DNA of 64,000 nt from Pyrococcus horikoshii OT3 (GCF_000011105.1 NC_000961.1:1-64000), one strand, 5' to 3'; shown: positions 55,278-63,500, numbered from the stretch's first letter. The notes: a model not told the origin generated them from the letters alone. Program-made: numbers and translations.

Positions 55278-55991
55278 GTGGGAAACCTAACCACAATCTT
55301 ATACTTCGCATACGCCCCTGCTTTAGCATTACTTTGGTACTTTTATCATCAGGATAGGCTTGAACCTGAGCCAAAGAGGGTCGTTATAGGGACGTTTATC
55401 CTGGGAGGAACTCTCTCCGTTAGTGTAGCCTTAATTGTTGAGAGTCTCCTCGTTCCAAGATGGTTTCCAAGAATACCAGCATTGCTCCCCGCAACCTTCC
55501 TTTACATCTCTCTAATTGCAGGAATAGTAGAGGAGCCAGCCAAAGCGCTAGCAATAAAGTACGCTTATAACTCAGGCCACCTCTATGGAATAATGGATGG
55601 GGTTGTGTACGGCGTTGCAGCCGGGCTTGGATTCGCGGCCACTGAAAATTTACTCTACGGACTTGGATATGGAGTACATGTTACGATCCAAAGGGCTTTG
55701 CTGACTCCAATAGGTCATGCAACCTGGAGCGCAATAGTTGGAGTTGGGTATGGGTTAAAAGCCGAGGGAAAGGTATATACGCTCGCCCCTTATTTCACAT
55801 TGGCCGTGTTGCTCCACTTTCTATGGGATTACTATGCCTTTATGAGCAGCATATCTCCCGTATACTATGGAATCGTCCTCCTAATATTCACGATAAATGT
55901 ACTAATAATTAGGTGGTTGATAATTCTAGGGAGAAAGGAAGATATGGAAAGGTTCTGGTGGTACAGAATCTTAGGTGGGAGGAGATGGTGA
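55278..55991 (+). CDS. PrsW-family intramembrane protease
   Basis: The 237-residue protein has seven to eight membrane helices and the PrsW metal/active-site motifs: AGIVEEPAKALAIKY (EExxK type), GLGFAATENLLYG (ExxN), a His in PIGHATWSAIVGVGYG and another in LLHFLWDYYA. PrsW relatives cleave membrane-anchored regulators in bacteria; archaeal substrates are unknown. It starts with GTG 55278 and overlaps the following coiled-coil gene by seven bases, so that protein may be its partner. Confidence 0.9.
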   Translation: MGNLTTILYFAYAPALALLWYFYHQDRLEPEPKRVVIGTFILGGTLSVSVALIVESLLVPRWFPRIPALLPATFLYISLIAGIVEEPAKALAIKYAYNSGHLYGIMDGVVYGVAAGLGFAATENLLYGLGYGVHVTIQRALLTPIGHATWSAIVGVGYGLKAEGKVYTLAPYFTLAVLLHFLWDYYAFMSSISPVYYGIVLLIFTINVLIIRWLIILGRKEDMERFWWYRILGGRRW

Positions 55992-56197
55992 GGGAAGAAG
56001 TTGAAGAGGTATTAAAAGATGTTAGGCCCTACATAGAGTATTATAAGGAGTTAAGAGAGTTAATAGAGAAACTCTCAGGAAAAACGCTAAGCATATCTGA
56101 GCTAATAGAAGAGCTGAGAAAAGAAGAAGAGAAAGCCGAGGAACCTTTTAAAACCGATATTAGAATTTTAATTAATAAACTTGAAACCCTCAGGTGA
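55985..56197 (+). CDS. Small coiled-coil protein, 70 aa
   Basis: The product VREEVEEVLKDVRPYIEYYKELRELIEKLSGKTLSISELIEELRKEEEKAEEPFKTDIRILINKLETLR is nearly all charged helix and predicted to be coiled coil. The ATG at 55985 is preceded by GGTGGGAGG, so the longer frame to 55913 is not used. It is translationally coupled to the PrsW protease. The C-terminal codons coincide with an antisense C/D RNA on the minus strand. Confidence 0.7.
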   Translation: MVREEVEEVLKDVRPYIEYYKELRELIEKLSGKTLSISELIEELRKEEEKAEEPFKTDIRILINKLETLR

Positions 56198-56246
56198 TGC
56201 GGACGTCATCATTCGATCAGCCGGTTGATCCGTCATCATTGGTTAA
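56186..56246 (-). ncRNA. C/D box guide RNA antisense to a coding 3' end, targeting 16S rRNA
   Basis: On the minus strand the order is C ATGATGA (56239-56233), guide CGGATCAACCGG, D' CTGA (56220-56217), spacer TCGA, C' ATGATGA (56212-56206), guide CGTCCGCATCAC and D CTGA (56193-56190). All four boxes match the consensus. The first guide is the exact complement of CCGGTTGATCC at the very 5' end of archaeal 16S rRNA, so the RNA should direct 2'-O-methylation of U8 (E. coli numbering). It lies opposite the last codons of the preceding gene. Confidence 0.85.
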
Positions 56247-56299
56247 TAGGGGATAACCCCATAAAGGTTTAAGATACTGTCGGATAATAAATTAGGGAA

Positions 56300-56362
56300 C
56301 ATCCGATGATGGGAACAGGGTAGCTGCCGAGTTGATGAGGAAGCCGTTCCAGACTGAGGAAA
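56300..56362 (+). ncRNA. C/D box guide RNA
   Basis: Boxes are C ATGATGG (56306-56312), D' CCGA (56327-56330), C' TTGATGA (56332-56338) and D CTGA (56354-56357). The guides are GAACAGGGTAGCTG (before D') and GGAAGCCGTTCCAGA (before D), predicting methylation in targets with CAGCUACCCUGUU (at U) and UCUGGAACGGCUUCC (at the second G). I could not assign these segments. A CATTTTGTAAAAACC stretch and the small gene at 56412 follow. Confidence 0.75.
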
Positions 56363-56411
56363 GAAAAAGATTTTTAGGATGACATTTTGTAAAAACCTTA
56401 GGTGGTGGAGT

Positions 56412-56624
56412 ATGTACCTGGCCGAATTCAAGCTTAGGTTTGGAACCAGAAAGTGGTACGTCAGAAGGATAGTAGAGGCGGAAAGCTATGAAAAAGCTGT
56501 CGAGATAGCTAAGAGATACGCGGAGCTTATGAACAGGGGAGAAGTTAAGTGGGAACTCGCAGATGTTTATGAGGCCGAGAGACCACTAATGCTTGGAGAA
56601 GAAGAGCTCAAGAAACTCGAGTAA
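56412..56624 (+). CDS. Small conserved-looking protein, 70 aa
   Basis: The frame from ATG 56412, after GGTGGTGGAG, gives [70 protein letters not shown], a strand-strand-helix pattern like small RNA-binding or DNA-associated proteins. No family is named. It converges with the asparaginase gene and overlaps it by 17 bases. Because it has a good ribosome binding site and typical composition, I regard it as a real gene. Confidence 0.7.
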   Translation: MYLAEFKLRFGTRKWYVRRIVEAESYEKAVEIAKRYAELMNRGEVKWELADVYEAERPLMLGEEELKKLE

Positions 56625-57594
56625 GTTCCCCAGTTATGTTTTTCCCCATTAATTGTTTAACTTCCTCTATATTCTTTGTATGACCAAGGATCCACATTAG
56701 CTTTGTTATCGTGGCCTCCTTCGTCATATCACCCGCAGGGATTACGCCTGCTTCAAGGGCTATCCTTCCAACTTTGTATCTTTGCAGATCCACCCCATCG
56801 TAAATAGCCTGAGTTGTGAGAACCACAGGGATCCTTTTGGATATTGAAGATACAACCTCAAAGAGATCGGTGCCCCTATACGGAATACCACCAACCCCAT
56901 ACCCTTCAAGAATTATTCCCTTATAACCTAACCTTAATGCTTCTCTCACGATGTCACCAGATAAACCTGGGATTAACTTGATCACTAAAACTTTCGGTTC
57001 ATATTTTATGTCAGAGAAAAATTCATCCCCATAGAAATCCGGAATATGAAGAATCCTAAGTTTATCATCCTTTATTTCAGCGACGTTTGGATAGTTTATG
57101 CTCTCAAAGGCATCAAAGCCCATGCTCCTGATCTTTGATGCTCTAACCCCGAGCATTACCTTCCCATTGAAGGCAATGTATATTCCCCTAATTCCCAGCT
57201 TAACGAACTCTAAAGCGGTGCGTAAGTTAAAAGGGGCATCGCTATTTTTCTCAGTTATGGGGAGCATAGATCCCGTTAAAACTATTGGAATCGGAGGGTT
57301 TCTAAGCATGAAGCTGAGCATAGAAGCAGAGTAAGCCATTGTATCCGTTCCATGGGTTATAACTATTCCATCGTACTCCCACACTTCCTTCTCTATTTCT
57401 TTAGCCAACCTCTCCCAATCTGATGGTTGAATTAGCGTGCTATCAACGTTCATTAAATCTCTTGCCTCTATTTTAGCTTCAGAACTTATTCCCGCCAATT
57501 TGAGTATTTTACTCACGGATAGAGCACTTTCATATCCCCTCTCCCCTTTAACACTCGCTATAGTTCCACCCATCCCAAGGATCAATATCCTCAT
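56608..57594 (-). CDS. L-asparaginase, type I
   Basis: The enzyme hydrolyses asparagine to aspartate and ammonia. Catalytic motifs are GMGGTIAS (first Thr, about residues 7-14) and [15 protein letters not shown] (second Thr and Asp, about 79-93), with [23 protein letters not shown] and [13 protein letters not shown]. The 328-residue length fits type I archaeal enzymes that I recall from P. horikoshii and P. furiosus. Aspartate produced could feed the NAD cluster. Confidence 0.95.
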
Positions 57595-57681
57595 TTGACC
57601 ACCAACTCAAATTCTAATAAGTAAGATTTAGAATTTTTGGCAAATACTATGAAAGAGATTTATAAAAGGGTGGTTAAAGTG

Positions 57682-57852
57682 TCAAGATTTTGAAGTTATT
57701 TCGAACACCATAAACCTTCTAACGAGGGGATTTGGATAGAGCTCCCACTTAATTCCCTGAGGAACTTCGGTTTTCACTTCACCATAGAGCCCACCTTCCC
57801 TGGGATCTAGGCTCTTCCCAATTATTTTATCTTTCTTAATTTCAACCTCCAT
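57682..57852 (-). CDS. C-terminal part of a frameshifted DUF4152 protein
   Basis: This 56-codon frame reads MEVEIKKDKIIGKSLDPREGGLYGEVKTEV..., ending NPLVRRFMVFEITSKS. It overlaps the end of the upstream frame by 31 bases. Adding one G in the G-run (CCC at 57865-57867 on the plus strand) joins both into ...GLLVGLPRYMEVEIKK..., a continuous domain. So it is the missing C-terminal third of the DUF4152 protein and not an independent gene. Whether the shift is a mutation or a sequence error cannot be told here. Confidence 0.7.
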   Translation of the reverse strand: MEVEIKKDKIIGKSLDPREGGLYGEVKTEVPQGIKWELYPNPLVRRFMVFEITSKS

Positions 57853-58370
57853 ATACCTGGGTAACCCACTAATAAGCCCCCTTTCTCTTTAACGTTATCC
57901 AATGCCCACTTAACCGAAAATATTCCAGCATAAATCTCGGCTATCCTAACTGGAACGCTACTTTTACCTATTGCAATGATTTCTATTCCAGTCTCTTCCC
58001 AGAATTTTTTTGCCAGGGGTTGTAAGTCCTTGGAAAGCTCTTTCCATATTTCCTTTCCTCTATCTGAAATTTGGAGAGCATCTATTGTTGATTCATCCAG
58101 CTTCCTTACTTCTATCCCTCCAAGCGTGGAATCTAAATGGATAACGTCAGGACTTACCTCCCTTGCGAGTTCAATCGCTAGCTCAATTTCATCCCTAATA
58201 GCCTGCCTTCCTGAGAGATCATAATTATAAGGATCAGCGTATTTAACCAGGAACCTTTTAGAGGTTTTATAGGGCTTTTCTACCAGAACGGCCACGGTAG
58301 CTATCAAGCCAACAGGCTGAAAACTTTCATCAAGAACTGCTCCTCCAGTATCAGCCGCAACGATTCTCAT
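57822..58370 (-). CDS. DUF4152 RNase H-like nuclease, N-terminal part (frameshifted)
   Basis: The frame encodes MRIVAADTGGAVL, then YADPYNYDLSGRQAIRDEIELAIELAREVSPDVIHLDSTLGGIEVRKLDES and GKSSVPVRIAEIYAGIFSVKWALDN, with acidic residues arranged like an RNase H fold. I recall a P. furiosus homologue next to its asparaginase gene with single-strand nuclease activity. The frame stops after GIWRLKLRKIK, while the continuation is in the next frame (57682-57852). ATG 58370 follows GGGGGATG; ATG 58376 and the frame to 58400 are alternatives. Confidence 0.8.
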   Translation of the reverse strand: MRIVAADTGGAVLDESFQPVGLIATVAVLVEKPYKTSKRFLVKYADPYNYDLSGRQAIRDEIELAIELAREVSPDVIHLDSTLGGIEVRKLDESTIDALQISDRGKEIWKELSKDLQPLAKKFWEETGIEIIAIGKSSVPVRIAEIYAGIFSVKWALDNVKEKGGLLVGYPGIWRLKLRKIK

Positions 58371-58435
58371 TTTCATCCCCCAGAAAGCGTTAATAACCAA
58401 TTACTTAAGCATTTTCATTAACAAATTAGTATTAG

Positions 58436-58897
58436 GTGAAGGATACGGTAGGTACAGTTGAGACCGTTGTGGGTTCCTATGTTAAGGATCTATGCGAAGG
58501 TGTAAAGGTACTAATGGCTAGAGGCGTGGCTTATCTTCTAATAGGAAAAAAGAAGTATCCGATAATTGAAGGATCGACTCCACCACTCCTTCATTTTTAC
58601 GTTAGGGATGGATGTTTGACCGTGTATTCCTTTTGGAGAGATAAAGGGGAGGAGCATGAAGCAGCCATCAAGGTAACACTTGATAAAGTTCATATAATTA
58701 AGGATGGCATCCTGGTAGAACCACACGGTGCACTAAAGAAGTTTGATGCATTTGTGCTAATCAAGATCACAGAGCCAAAGGGAATATCCAACCTTTTGGA
58801 TACGATAATCAAAGAGGAGGAGTGGAAAGGAGTAGGTGGAGGGGAAGTAGCATCAACGTATCTGGAGGAGTATTTAAAAAAGGTCGGGCAAGTATAA
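58436..58897 (+). CDS. Hypothetical protein, 153 aa
   Basis: I recognise no family. The sequence is mixed: VETVVGSYVKDLCEGVKVLMARGVAYLLIGKKKYPIIEG, a strand-rich centre (LLHFYVRDGCLTVYSFWRDKGEEHEAAIKVTLDKVHII) and a helical end (GISNLLDTIIKEEEWKGVGGGEVASTYLEEYLKKV). It starts with GTG 58436 and may be leaderless, since TTACTTAAG lies about 30 bases upstream. A C/D guide RNA follows directly. Confidence 0.7.
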   Translation: MKDTVGTVETVVGSYVKDLCEGVKVLMARGVAYLLIGKKKYPIIEGSTPPLLHFYVRDGCLTVYSFWRDKGEEHEAAIKVTLDKVHIIKDGILVEPHGALKKFDAFVLIKITEPKGISNLLDTIIKEEEWKGVGGGEVASTYLEEYLKKVGQV

Positions 58898-58900
58898 AAT

Positions 58901-58959
58901 GGAGATGATGAGCTTGGCCGCTACCCGAGTGATGAGGGCCAAACTCCGGTGCTGATCAC
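58901..58959 (+). ncRNA. C/D box guide RNA
   Basis: Boxes are C ATGATGA (58905-58911), D' CCGA (58925-58928), C' GTGATGA (58929-58935) and D CTGA (58952-58955). The guides are GCTTGGCCGCTAC (before D') and GGGCCAAACTCCGGTG (before D), predicting targets GUAGCGGCCAAGC (at the first C) and CACCGGAGUUUGGCCC (at the first G). The first resembles the CCAAGCGUUCAUAGCGAC region of archaeal 23S rRNA as I remember it. The 3' end overlaps the stop of the convergent glycogen synthase. Confidence 0.78.
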
Positions 58960-60296
58960 ATTGCAAAGTCAAAAATCCTGTCGATATTCCCTTTATATGC
59001 CCTTAAATACCTTTTTGCCGAATTCTCCCAGGAAAATGACTTTGCTCTTTTCTTGCAGTTATCCCTTAATTTCTCCACAAACTCATTATCCATTGCGATA
59101 CTGTGCATCCTAAGAATTGCATTAGCTAGATCCCATGGGTCTCCAGGTTTTACTAGTAATCCGGTACCATCAACGTGATCTTCATCTATACTCACAATGA
59201 CATCCCTAAGTCCACCAACTGATGAAGCTATGGGAATGGCCCCGAGACACATCGCCTCTAGGGAAACTAGTCCAAATGGTTCAAAATATGAAGGGATTAT
59301 TACGAAGTCTACCGAACCATAGAGTTCTCTCACGAATTCTCTGCTGAGCATTTCCGTTAATACCCTAACGTTGTCATACCTCTTTTCTAATTCCCTGGCC
59401 CAGTTTTCCAACTCTGGATCCCCCATTCCAATGATGATAAATCTCATTTCCTTAAACTCAGGTCTCTCGGATAGAAGCTCTATGGCCCTGAGCAAAGTAT
59501 CAACTCCCTTCTGCCTTCTATCAAACCTTCCTATGAACATGAAAGTTATCCCATCACTCATTCCAAATTTCGCAAGTATGGAGCTCCTTCTTTCCTTCCT
59601 GGAACCCTTTAGATAATTCTCATTCCAAAAACTACAATCTATTCCATTGAAAACGTAGGTTACCTTTCCATTGAAGTTCCTAAAGAAGTCCCACTCATCC
59701 AGGAGGTACCCCCTACTAACCGTTGTCACTATGTCAGCTATGTAACCTCCAGTGTGCTCAGGGTCTAGATCCGGATAAGGAGCGAGCTCAGGTAATCCCG
59801 CTTCATGGAAATAAAATGCTGGGATCTTCGACTTGTTAAGCCTATGGATTGTGAATACCGCTGGAATCCTAAAGTACTTTTTAATTAAAGCTCCAGCAAA
59901 TACGGTGTGCCAGTCATGGAAGTGGAGAACATCGGGAAGGTCTTCACTCTTTAAGAGTTCATTCAGCAAGAGAACGCTAGCTTTCCCAAATATAACGGTT
60001 TTCCTTATCAAACCCTCCCATCCTGGGCCGTATACGTCTTGATGATCTAACAACCCCCCGCCAATTCTATAGATCCTCAAATTTCCATTCTCCTCCAAGT
60101 GAACTTTGATGGCAACTTTCCCCCCAAAAGCTTTTATAATCCCAATTTCTGAACCCTGAAACCTTCCATGGGAAGGCGTGAAGACTAGGACTTCATGTCC
60201 TAAAGAGGCGAGGGCTTCTGCAATGGAAGTTAAAGCTTCAGCCAAGCCTCCCACTTTTACAGGGAGATATTCAAACCCCATGATGAGTATCTTCAT
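58956..60296 (-). CDS. glgA: Glycogen/starch synthase (GT5)
   Basis: The enzyme transfers glucose from ADP- or UDP-glucose to glycogen. The GT-B features are EYLPVKVGGLAEALTSIAEAL (KVGGL, about 9-29), HDWHTVFAGALIKKYFRIPAVFTIH, MFIGRFDRRQKGVDTLLRAIELL, and SYFEPFGLVSLEAMCLGAIPIASSVGGLRD near the C-terminus. Length (446 aa) is slightly shorter than bacterial GlgA, as in other Thermococcales. The frame opens at 60326, but ATG 60296 (MKILIMGFEYLPVK) fits the family's N-terminus. Confidence 0.93.
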   Translation of the reverse strand: MKILIMGFEYLPVKVGGLAEALTSIAEALASLGHEVLVFTPSHGRFQGSEIGIIKAFGGKVAIKVHLEENGNLRIYRIGGGLLDHQDVYGPGWEGLIRKTVIFGKASVLLLNELLKSEDLPDVLHFHDWHTVFAGALIKKYFRIPAVFTIHRLNKSKIPAFYFHEAGLPELAPYPDLDPEHTGGYIADIVTTVSRGYLLDEWDFFRNFNGKVTYVFNGIDCSFWNENYLKGSRKERRSSILAKFGMSDGITFMFIGRFDRRQKGVDTLLRAIELLSERPEFKEMRFIIIGMGDPELENWARELEKRYDNVRVLTEMLSREFVRELYGSVDFVIIPSYFEPFGLVSLEAMCLGAIPIASSVGGLRDVIVSIDEDHVDGTGLLVKPGDPWDLANAILRMHSIAMDNEFVEKLRDNCKKRAKSFSWENSAKRYLRAYKGNIDRIFDFAM

Positions 60297-60378
60297 TTTA
60301 AAACCCCATTGAGAGTTCATCCTCACTTTTTTAAATTTTCAGAAAGGTTAATAAGATTAAGGATGAAGGGAGCTTCCG

Positions 60379-61206
60379 ATGAGGGGATATCTTCTTGTTT
60401 TCTTAGCAGCTTCCATGTGGGGAACGTTGGGAATATTTGCGAAGTTCCTGTATAGGTATAACTTATCTACCTACACGATAGTCTTTTATAGGGTGATATT
60501 CGCCCTAATATTCCTCTTCATCTATCTTAAAATTAAGAAAATACCGATCCTTATCCCTAAGGAGAGGTTAAAGTTCTATATTGCTTATGGATTCTTTAGC
60601 ATATTCCTATTCTACTCCCTGTACTTTTACACCGTAAAGATATCCTCGGTCTCATTTGCCGTTCTAATGCTGTATACTGCTCCCGCATATTCAACGATCC
60701 TTGGAAAGCTGATATTCAACGAGGAGATAAATAAGAAAAAGCTTCTTGCCGTTATACTCGTCATAGGTGGAGTTATTAGTCTAAACTATGGGGGGATAAG
60801 TTTCAGCTTAAAGGCCATTGTAGCCGGATTGACCAGCGGGTTTACTTACGCCCTTTACGGTGTATTCGCCAAGATGGCCGTTAGCAAAGAGGAACCGGAG
60901 AGGGTGCTTTTTAATGTTCTCTTAATAGGGGCAATTTTTCTAATACCCTTTACGGATTTTAAAATCCCCCCAGAATCGCTCCCCTATCTGATTGCTCTAG
61001 CATTTTTCCCAACCTTTCTAGGCTATATCCTCTACAATACAGCATTAAAAACCGTTGAAGTTAGTAAAGCATCCGTGATAGCCACGATTGAACCAGTAGT
61101 AGCTATGACCTTAGCATTCATAATTTTTGGAGAAGAGTTAAGTATTGTCCAGTTAATAGGGGCCTCGATGATAATCGGTGGAGCTTTACTAGCTAAAACA
61201 GCTTAG
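60379..61206 (+). CDS. EamA/DMT-superfamily transporter
   Basis: The 275-residue protein has ten predicted transmembrane helices with the duplicated EamA layout: [25 protein letters not shown] and [22 protein letters not shown] each begin a half, and the second half ends with [34 protein letters not shown]. Such transporters export or import amino acids or other metabolites. The substrate is unknown. It ends four bases into the convergent DUF99 gene. Confidence 0.9.
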   Translation: MRGYLLVFLAASMWGTLGIFAKFLYRYNLSTYTIVFYRVIFALIFLFIYLKIKKIPILIPKERLKFYIAYGFFSIFLFYSLYFYTVKISSVSFAVLMLYTAPAYSTILGKLIFNEEINKKKLLAVILVIGGVISLNYGGISFSLKAIVAGLTSGFTYALYGVFAKMAVSKEEPERVLFNVLLIGAIFLIPFTDFKIPPESLPYLIALAFFPTFLGYILYNTALKTVEVSKASVIATIEPVVAMTLAFIIFGEELSIVQLIGASMIIGGALLAKTA

Positions 61207-61784
61207 TCTTTTTTACTCTCCCCACACATCACAGCTGAAGCTATCATGTGGGCCAATCTTAAGGCCTCTGGAACCATGGAATTCCTACTGGTGACCTGTA
61301 TCACCTCAGCTGCCTTGTCATAACTAATTCCAATCGCTTGATAGTAGAGCTTCCCAGGAATAAGTTCAACTAGCTTTCCTGCACTTCTCAATAATTTAAT
61401 CCTTACTTCATAATCGTCGAAATGCTTTCTAAGTGCTGATTCCATCGCCCCTATATCCGGCTTTTTCCTGACCACGACTATAACAGGAAGTCCCGTCTCC
61501 TTGAAAACCCTGCTAACGTCAACAATGTTAAAACCCGCATAGGTTATGCCCTTAAGCAATACTACCCTTAAGTCTTTAAACCTGCTCGAGTTAATGGCAT
61601 CGATTATAGCGTCTGTAACGTCGAGACCATCTATGGTTATCCACCTAGTGACAATGCCAACGACATCGGAGGAGCCCTTCATAATAACTCCAACTAAGAT
61701 TACCTTATCTCCCCGAGACTTAAATTTAAACGTACCATCGTCAAATCCTATTACCCTAATTTCCTTCTTCACTTTCCTGATCAT
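61203..61784 (-). CDS. DUF99 (UPF0215) family protein
   Basis: The 193-residue protein shows the family segments [47 protein letters not shown] and a C-terminal [20 protein letters not shown]. It is an RNase H-like domain found mainly in archaea; a DNA-cleaving activity on deoxyuridine has been reported for the family, as I recall, so nuclease function is possible. The frame opens at 61793; I use the ATG at 61784 (MIRKVKK). It is divergent from the MobA-like gene. Confidence 0.85.
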   Translation of the reverse strand: MIRKVKKEIRVIGFDDGTFKFKSRGDKVILVGVIMKGSSDVVGIVTRWITIDGLDVTDAIIDAINSSRFKDLRVVLLKGITYAGFNIVDVSRVFKETGLPVIVVVRKKPDIGAMESALRKHFDDYEVRIKLLRSAGKLVELIPGKLYYQAIGISYDKAAEVIQVTSRNSMVPEALRLAHMIASAVMCGESKKD

Positions 61785-61826
61785 CAAGACCAAGAATTTA
61801 AATACTCCAAGATTAAGTTTGCGATT

Positions 61827-62417
61827 ATGATGCTTGGGTTGATTTTTGCGGTAAAGCTAAAACCCACAGACAACTATTTAATCCCAATAAACGATGAACC
61901 CATGATTAGAATACTTGAATCAAGGCTTAGACAAGCAAAGAGAATTGAAGATGTTATAACCCTGGTGAAGAAGGGGCAAGAGAAGAAATACTCTCTCCAT
62001 GTTGAAAAAGTAAAGCCGGTTAAAGGTAGGACTATCATAGACGTCCTTCTCGAGGGCCTTCCAAGTGGAGGGGATATATTCCTTATAAAGGGAAATATGC
62101 CCCTTGTAATGCCATTCTTCGTTAATTATATGAGCACTATTTTCATTGAAGAATCCCCAGATGCCCTGATACCTAAGTGGAAGGATGGTAGAATAGAACT
62201 ATTTCATGCAATTTACAATGCTAGGGCCCTTAGAAATGCACTAGAAGGTATGAAAGCTGAAGGGGAAAAGAACATCGGTAATTTACCGAGATACTTGGAT
62301 GCTGAATATCTATGCGTTGATGAACTTCTTGGAAGAAACGAAAAATTAATGTGGAGCTTTTTTGCAATTAGGGGTTCAGAAGATTTAAGGATCGTACTTA
62401 AAAGTGGCATAATTTAG
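61827..62417 (+). CDS. MobA-like nucleotidyltransferase homologue, 196 aa
   Basis: The protein is reminiscent of molybdopterin guanylyltransferase-type enzymes: [36 protein letters not shown] (the D-x-P strand) and [24 protein letters not shown], a motif of MobA proteins. The nucleotide-binding LAGGxxxR loop at the N-terminus is absent ([11 protein letters not shown]), so catalysis may be altered. A tungsten cofactor link is attractive because the genome encodes a tungsten oxidoreductase. TATA ATTTAAAT at 61796 suggests a leaderless message starting at ATG 61827. Confidence 0.72.
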   Translation: MMLGLIFAVKLKPTDNYLIPINDEPMIRILESRLRQAKRIEDVITLVKKGQEKKYSLHVEKVKPVKGRTIIDVLLEGLPSGGDIFLIKGNMPLVMPFFVNYMSTIFIEESPDALIPKWKDGRIELFHAIYNARALRNALEGMKAEGEKNIGNLPRYLDAEYLCVDELLGRNEKLMWSFFAIRGSEDLRIVLKSGII

Positions 62418-62492
62418 CGGATCACTTTTAACCATAGATGAGGAAAATATAAAAGCCTCAAAGTTTATTCTAATACGGTATCTCGCTCGTAT

Positions 62493-62509
62493 CACCTATT
62501 TCATAGGTG
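62493..62509 (+). promoter_or_regulatory. Hairpin covering the ribosome binding site of the first NYN gene
   Basis: CACCTAT, loop TTC and ATAGGTG form a perfect seven-base-pair stem whose 3' arm contains the AGGTGG ribosome binding site for ATG 62516. The message may be translationally gated by it. Confidence 0.5.
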
Positions 62510-62515
62510 GCAACG

Positions 62516-63094
62516 ATGGCCCGCTGGGAGAGAATAGTTGAAGGAGTAAAAAGCATAGCATTGATTAAGCGTAAGATCATAAGTAGGGGAAAAAGGATTG
62601 CTCTCCTCGTTGATGGTCCCAATATACTTAGGAAAGAGCTTGGAGTTCATCTGGAGGATATAGTGGAGGCCCTAAGTAGCCTTGGTAACATCAGGGTTGC
62701 AAAGGTAATCCTCAATCAATACGCTCCTCAAAGTCTAATTGAAGCGGTGTCAAATCAAGGTTTTGAACCAGTAATTGTTGCCGGAGAAATAGGGGTAAAG
62801 CTTGCAGTAGAAGCCATGAGAGAGGTTTACAATCCGAACATAGACATAATAGCTCTAGCAACAAGAAACACGGAATTCGTGCCAATAATACTCAAGGCAA
62901 AGGAGAAAGGAAAAGAAACCGCAATAATAGGGGTAGAGCCTGGTTTTAGTTCGGCATTAAAGCATGCAGCAGATTATGTGATAGTACTAGAGTCGAGAGG
63001 TGAGTTGAGTGAAGAGGGTAATATCGAAGATATTGAAGAAGGAAAAGGAGAAGGAGGAAGAGGTAGAAGAAAAAACGATAGGCTTGATAATTGA
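62516..63094 (+). CDS. NYN-domain protein, probably inactive paralogue
   Basis: The NYN domain (PIN-like nuclease fold) is shown by [41 protein letters not shown] and [20 protein letters not shown]. The acidic residues expected for catalysis are partly lost: the GDTDV of its neighbour is GEIGV here, and ATRDADF is ATRNTEF. ATG 62516 follows AGGTGG; the GTG at 62507 is less likely. The C-terminal 28 residues overlap the next gene in another frame. A regulatory partner of the active paralogue is plausible. Confidence 0.85.
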   Translation: MARWERIVEGVKSIALIKRKIISRGKRIALLVDGPNILRKELGVHLEDIVEALSSLGNIRVAKVILNQYAPQSLIEAVSNQGFEPVIVAGEIGVKLAVEAMREVYNPNIDIIALATRNTEFVPIILKAKEKGKETAIIGVEPGFSSALKHAADYVIVLESRGELSEEGNIEDIEEGKGEGGRGRRKNDRLDN

Positions 63095-63500
63095 TGGACC
63101 GAACATTCTTAGAAAGGAATTTGGGATAAAGCTTGAGGACATAAAGAAGGCCTTAGAAAAAATTGGAAAGATCAGAGTAGCTAAAGTTGTTTTAAACCAG
63201 TACGCCCCTCAAGGATTGATAGAGGCCGTTGTTAATCAAGGTTTTGAACCCATAATCGTTGCAGGAGACACCGATGTTAGAGTGGCCATAGAGGCTATGG
63301 AACTAATTTACAATACAGACGTTGACGTTATAGCACTTGCAACCAGGGATGCAGATTTCCTACCCTTAATAAGTGAAGCCAAGAGAAAGGGAAAAGAAAC
63401 TGTGGTAATTGGGGTAGAACCGGGCTTTTCAGTGGCCCTACAGAATGCTGCAGATTATATAATAAAGATGGAGAAGAAAAAAGAAGCTGAAGGGTATTAG
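63009..63500 (+). CDS. NYN-domain nuclease, active paralogue
   Basis: The 163-residue protein has the NYN acidic residues: [17 protein letters not shown] (first Asp), [12 protein letters not shown], and [27 protein letters not shown]. It is closely related to its upstream neighbour and is probably a metal-dependent RNase. GTG at 63009 is preceded by GAGAGGTGA; the gene overlaps the first NYN gene by 86 bases in another frame. The N-terminus is a charged Lys/Glu segment ([13 protein letters not shown]). RNA substrate unknown. Confidence 0.88.
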   Translation: MKRVISKILKKEKEKEEEVEEKTIGLIIDGPNILRKEFGIKLEDIKKALEKIGKIRVAKVVLNQYAPQGLIEAVVNQGFEPIIVAGDTDVRVAIEAMELIYNTDVDVIALATRDADFLPLISEAKRKGKETVVIGVEPGFSVALQNAADYIIKMEKKKEAEGY

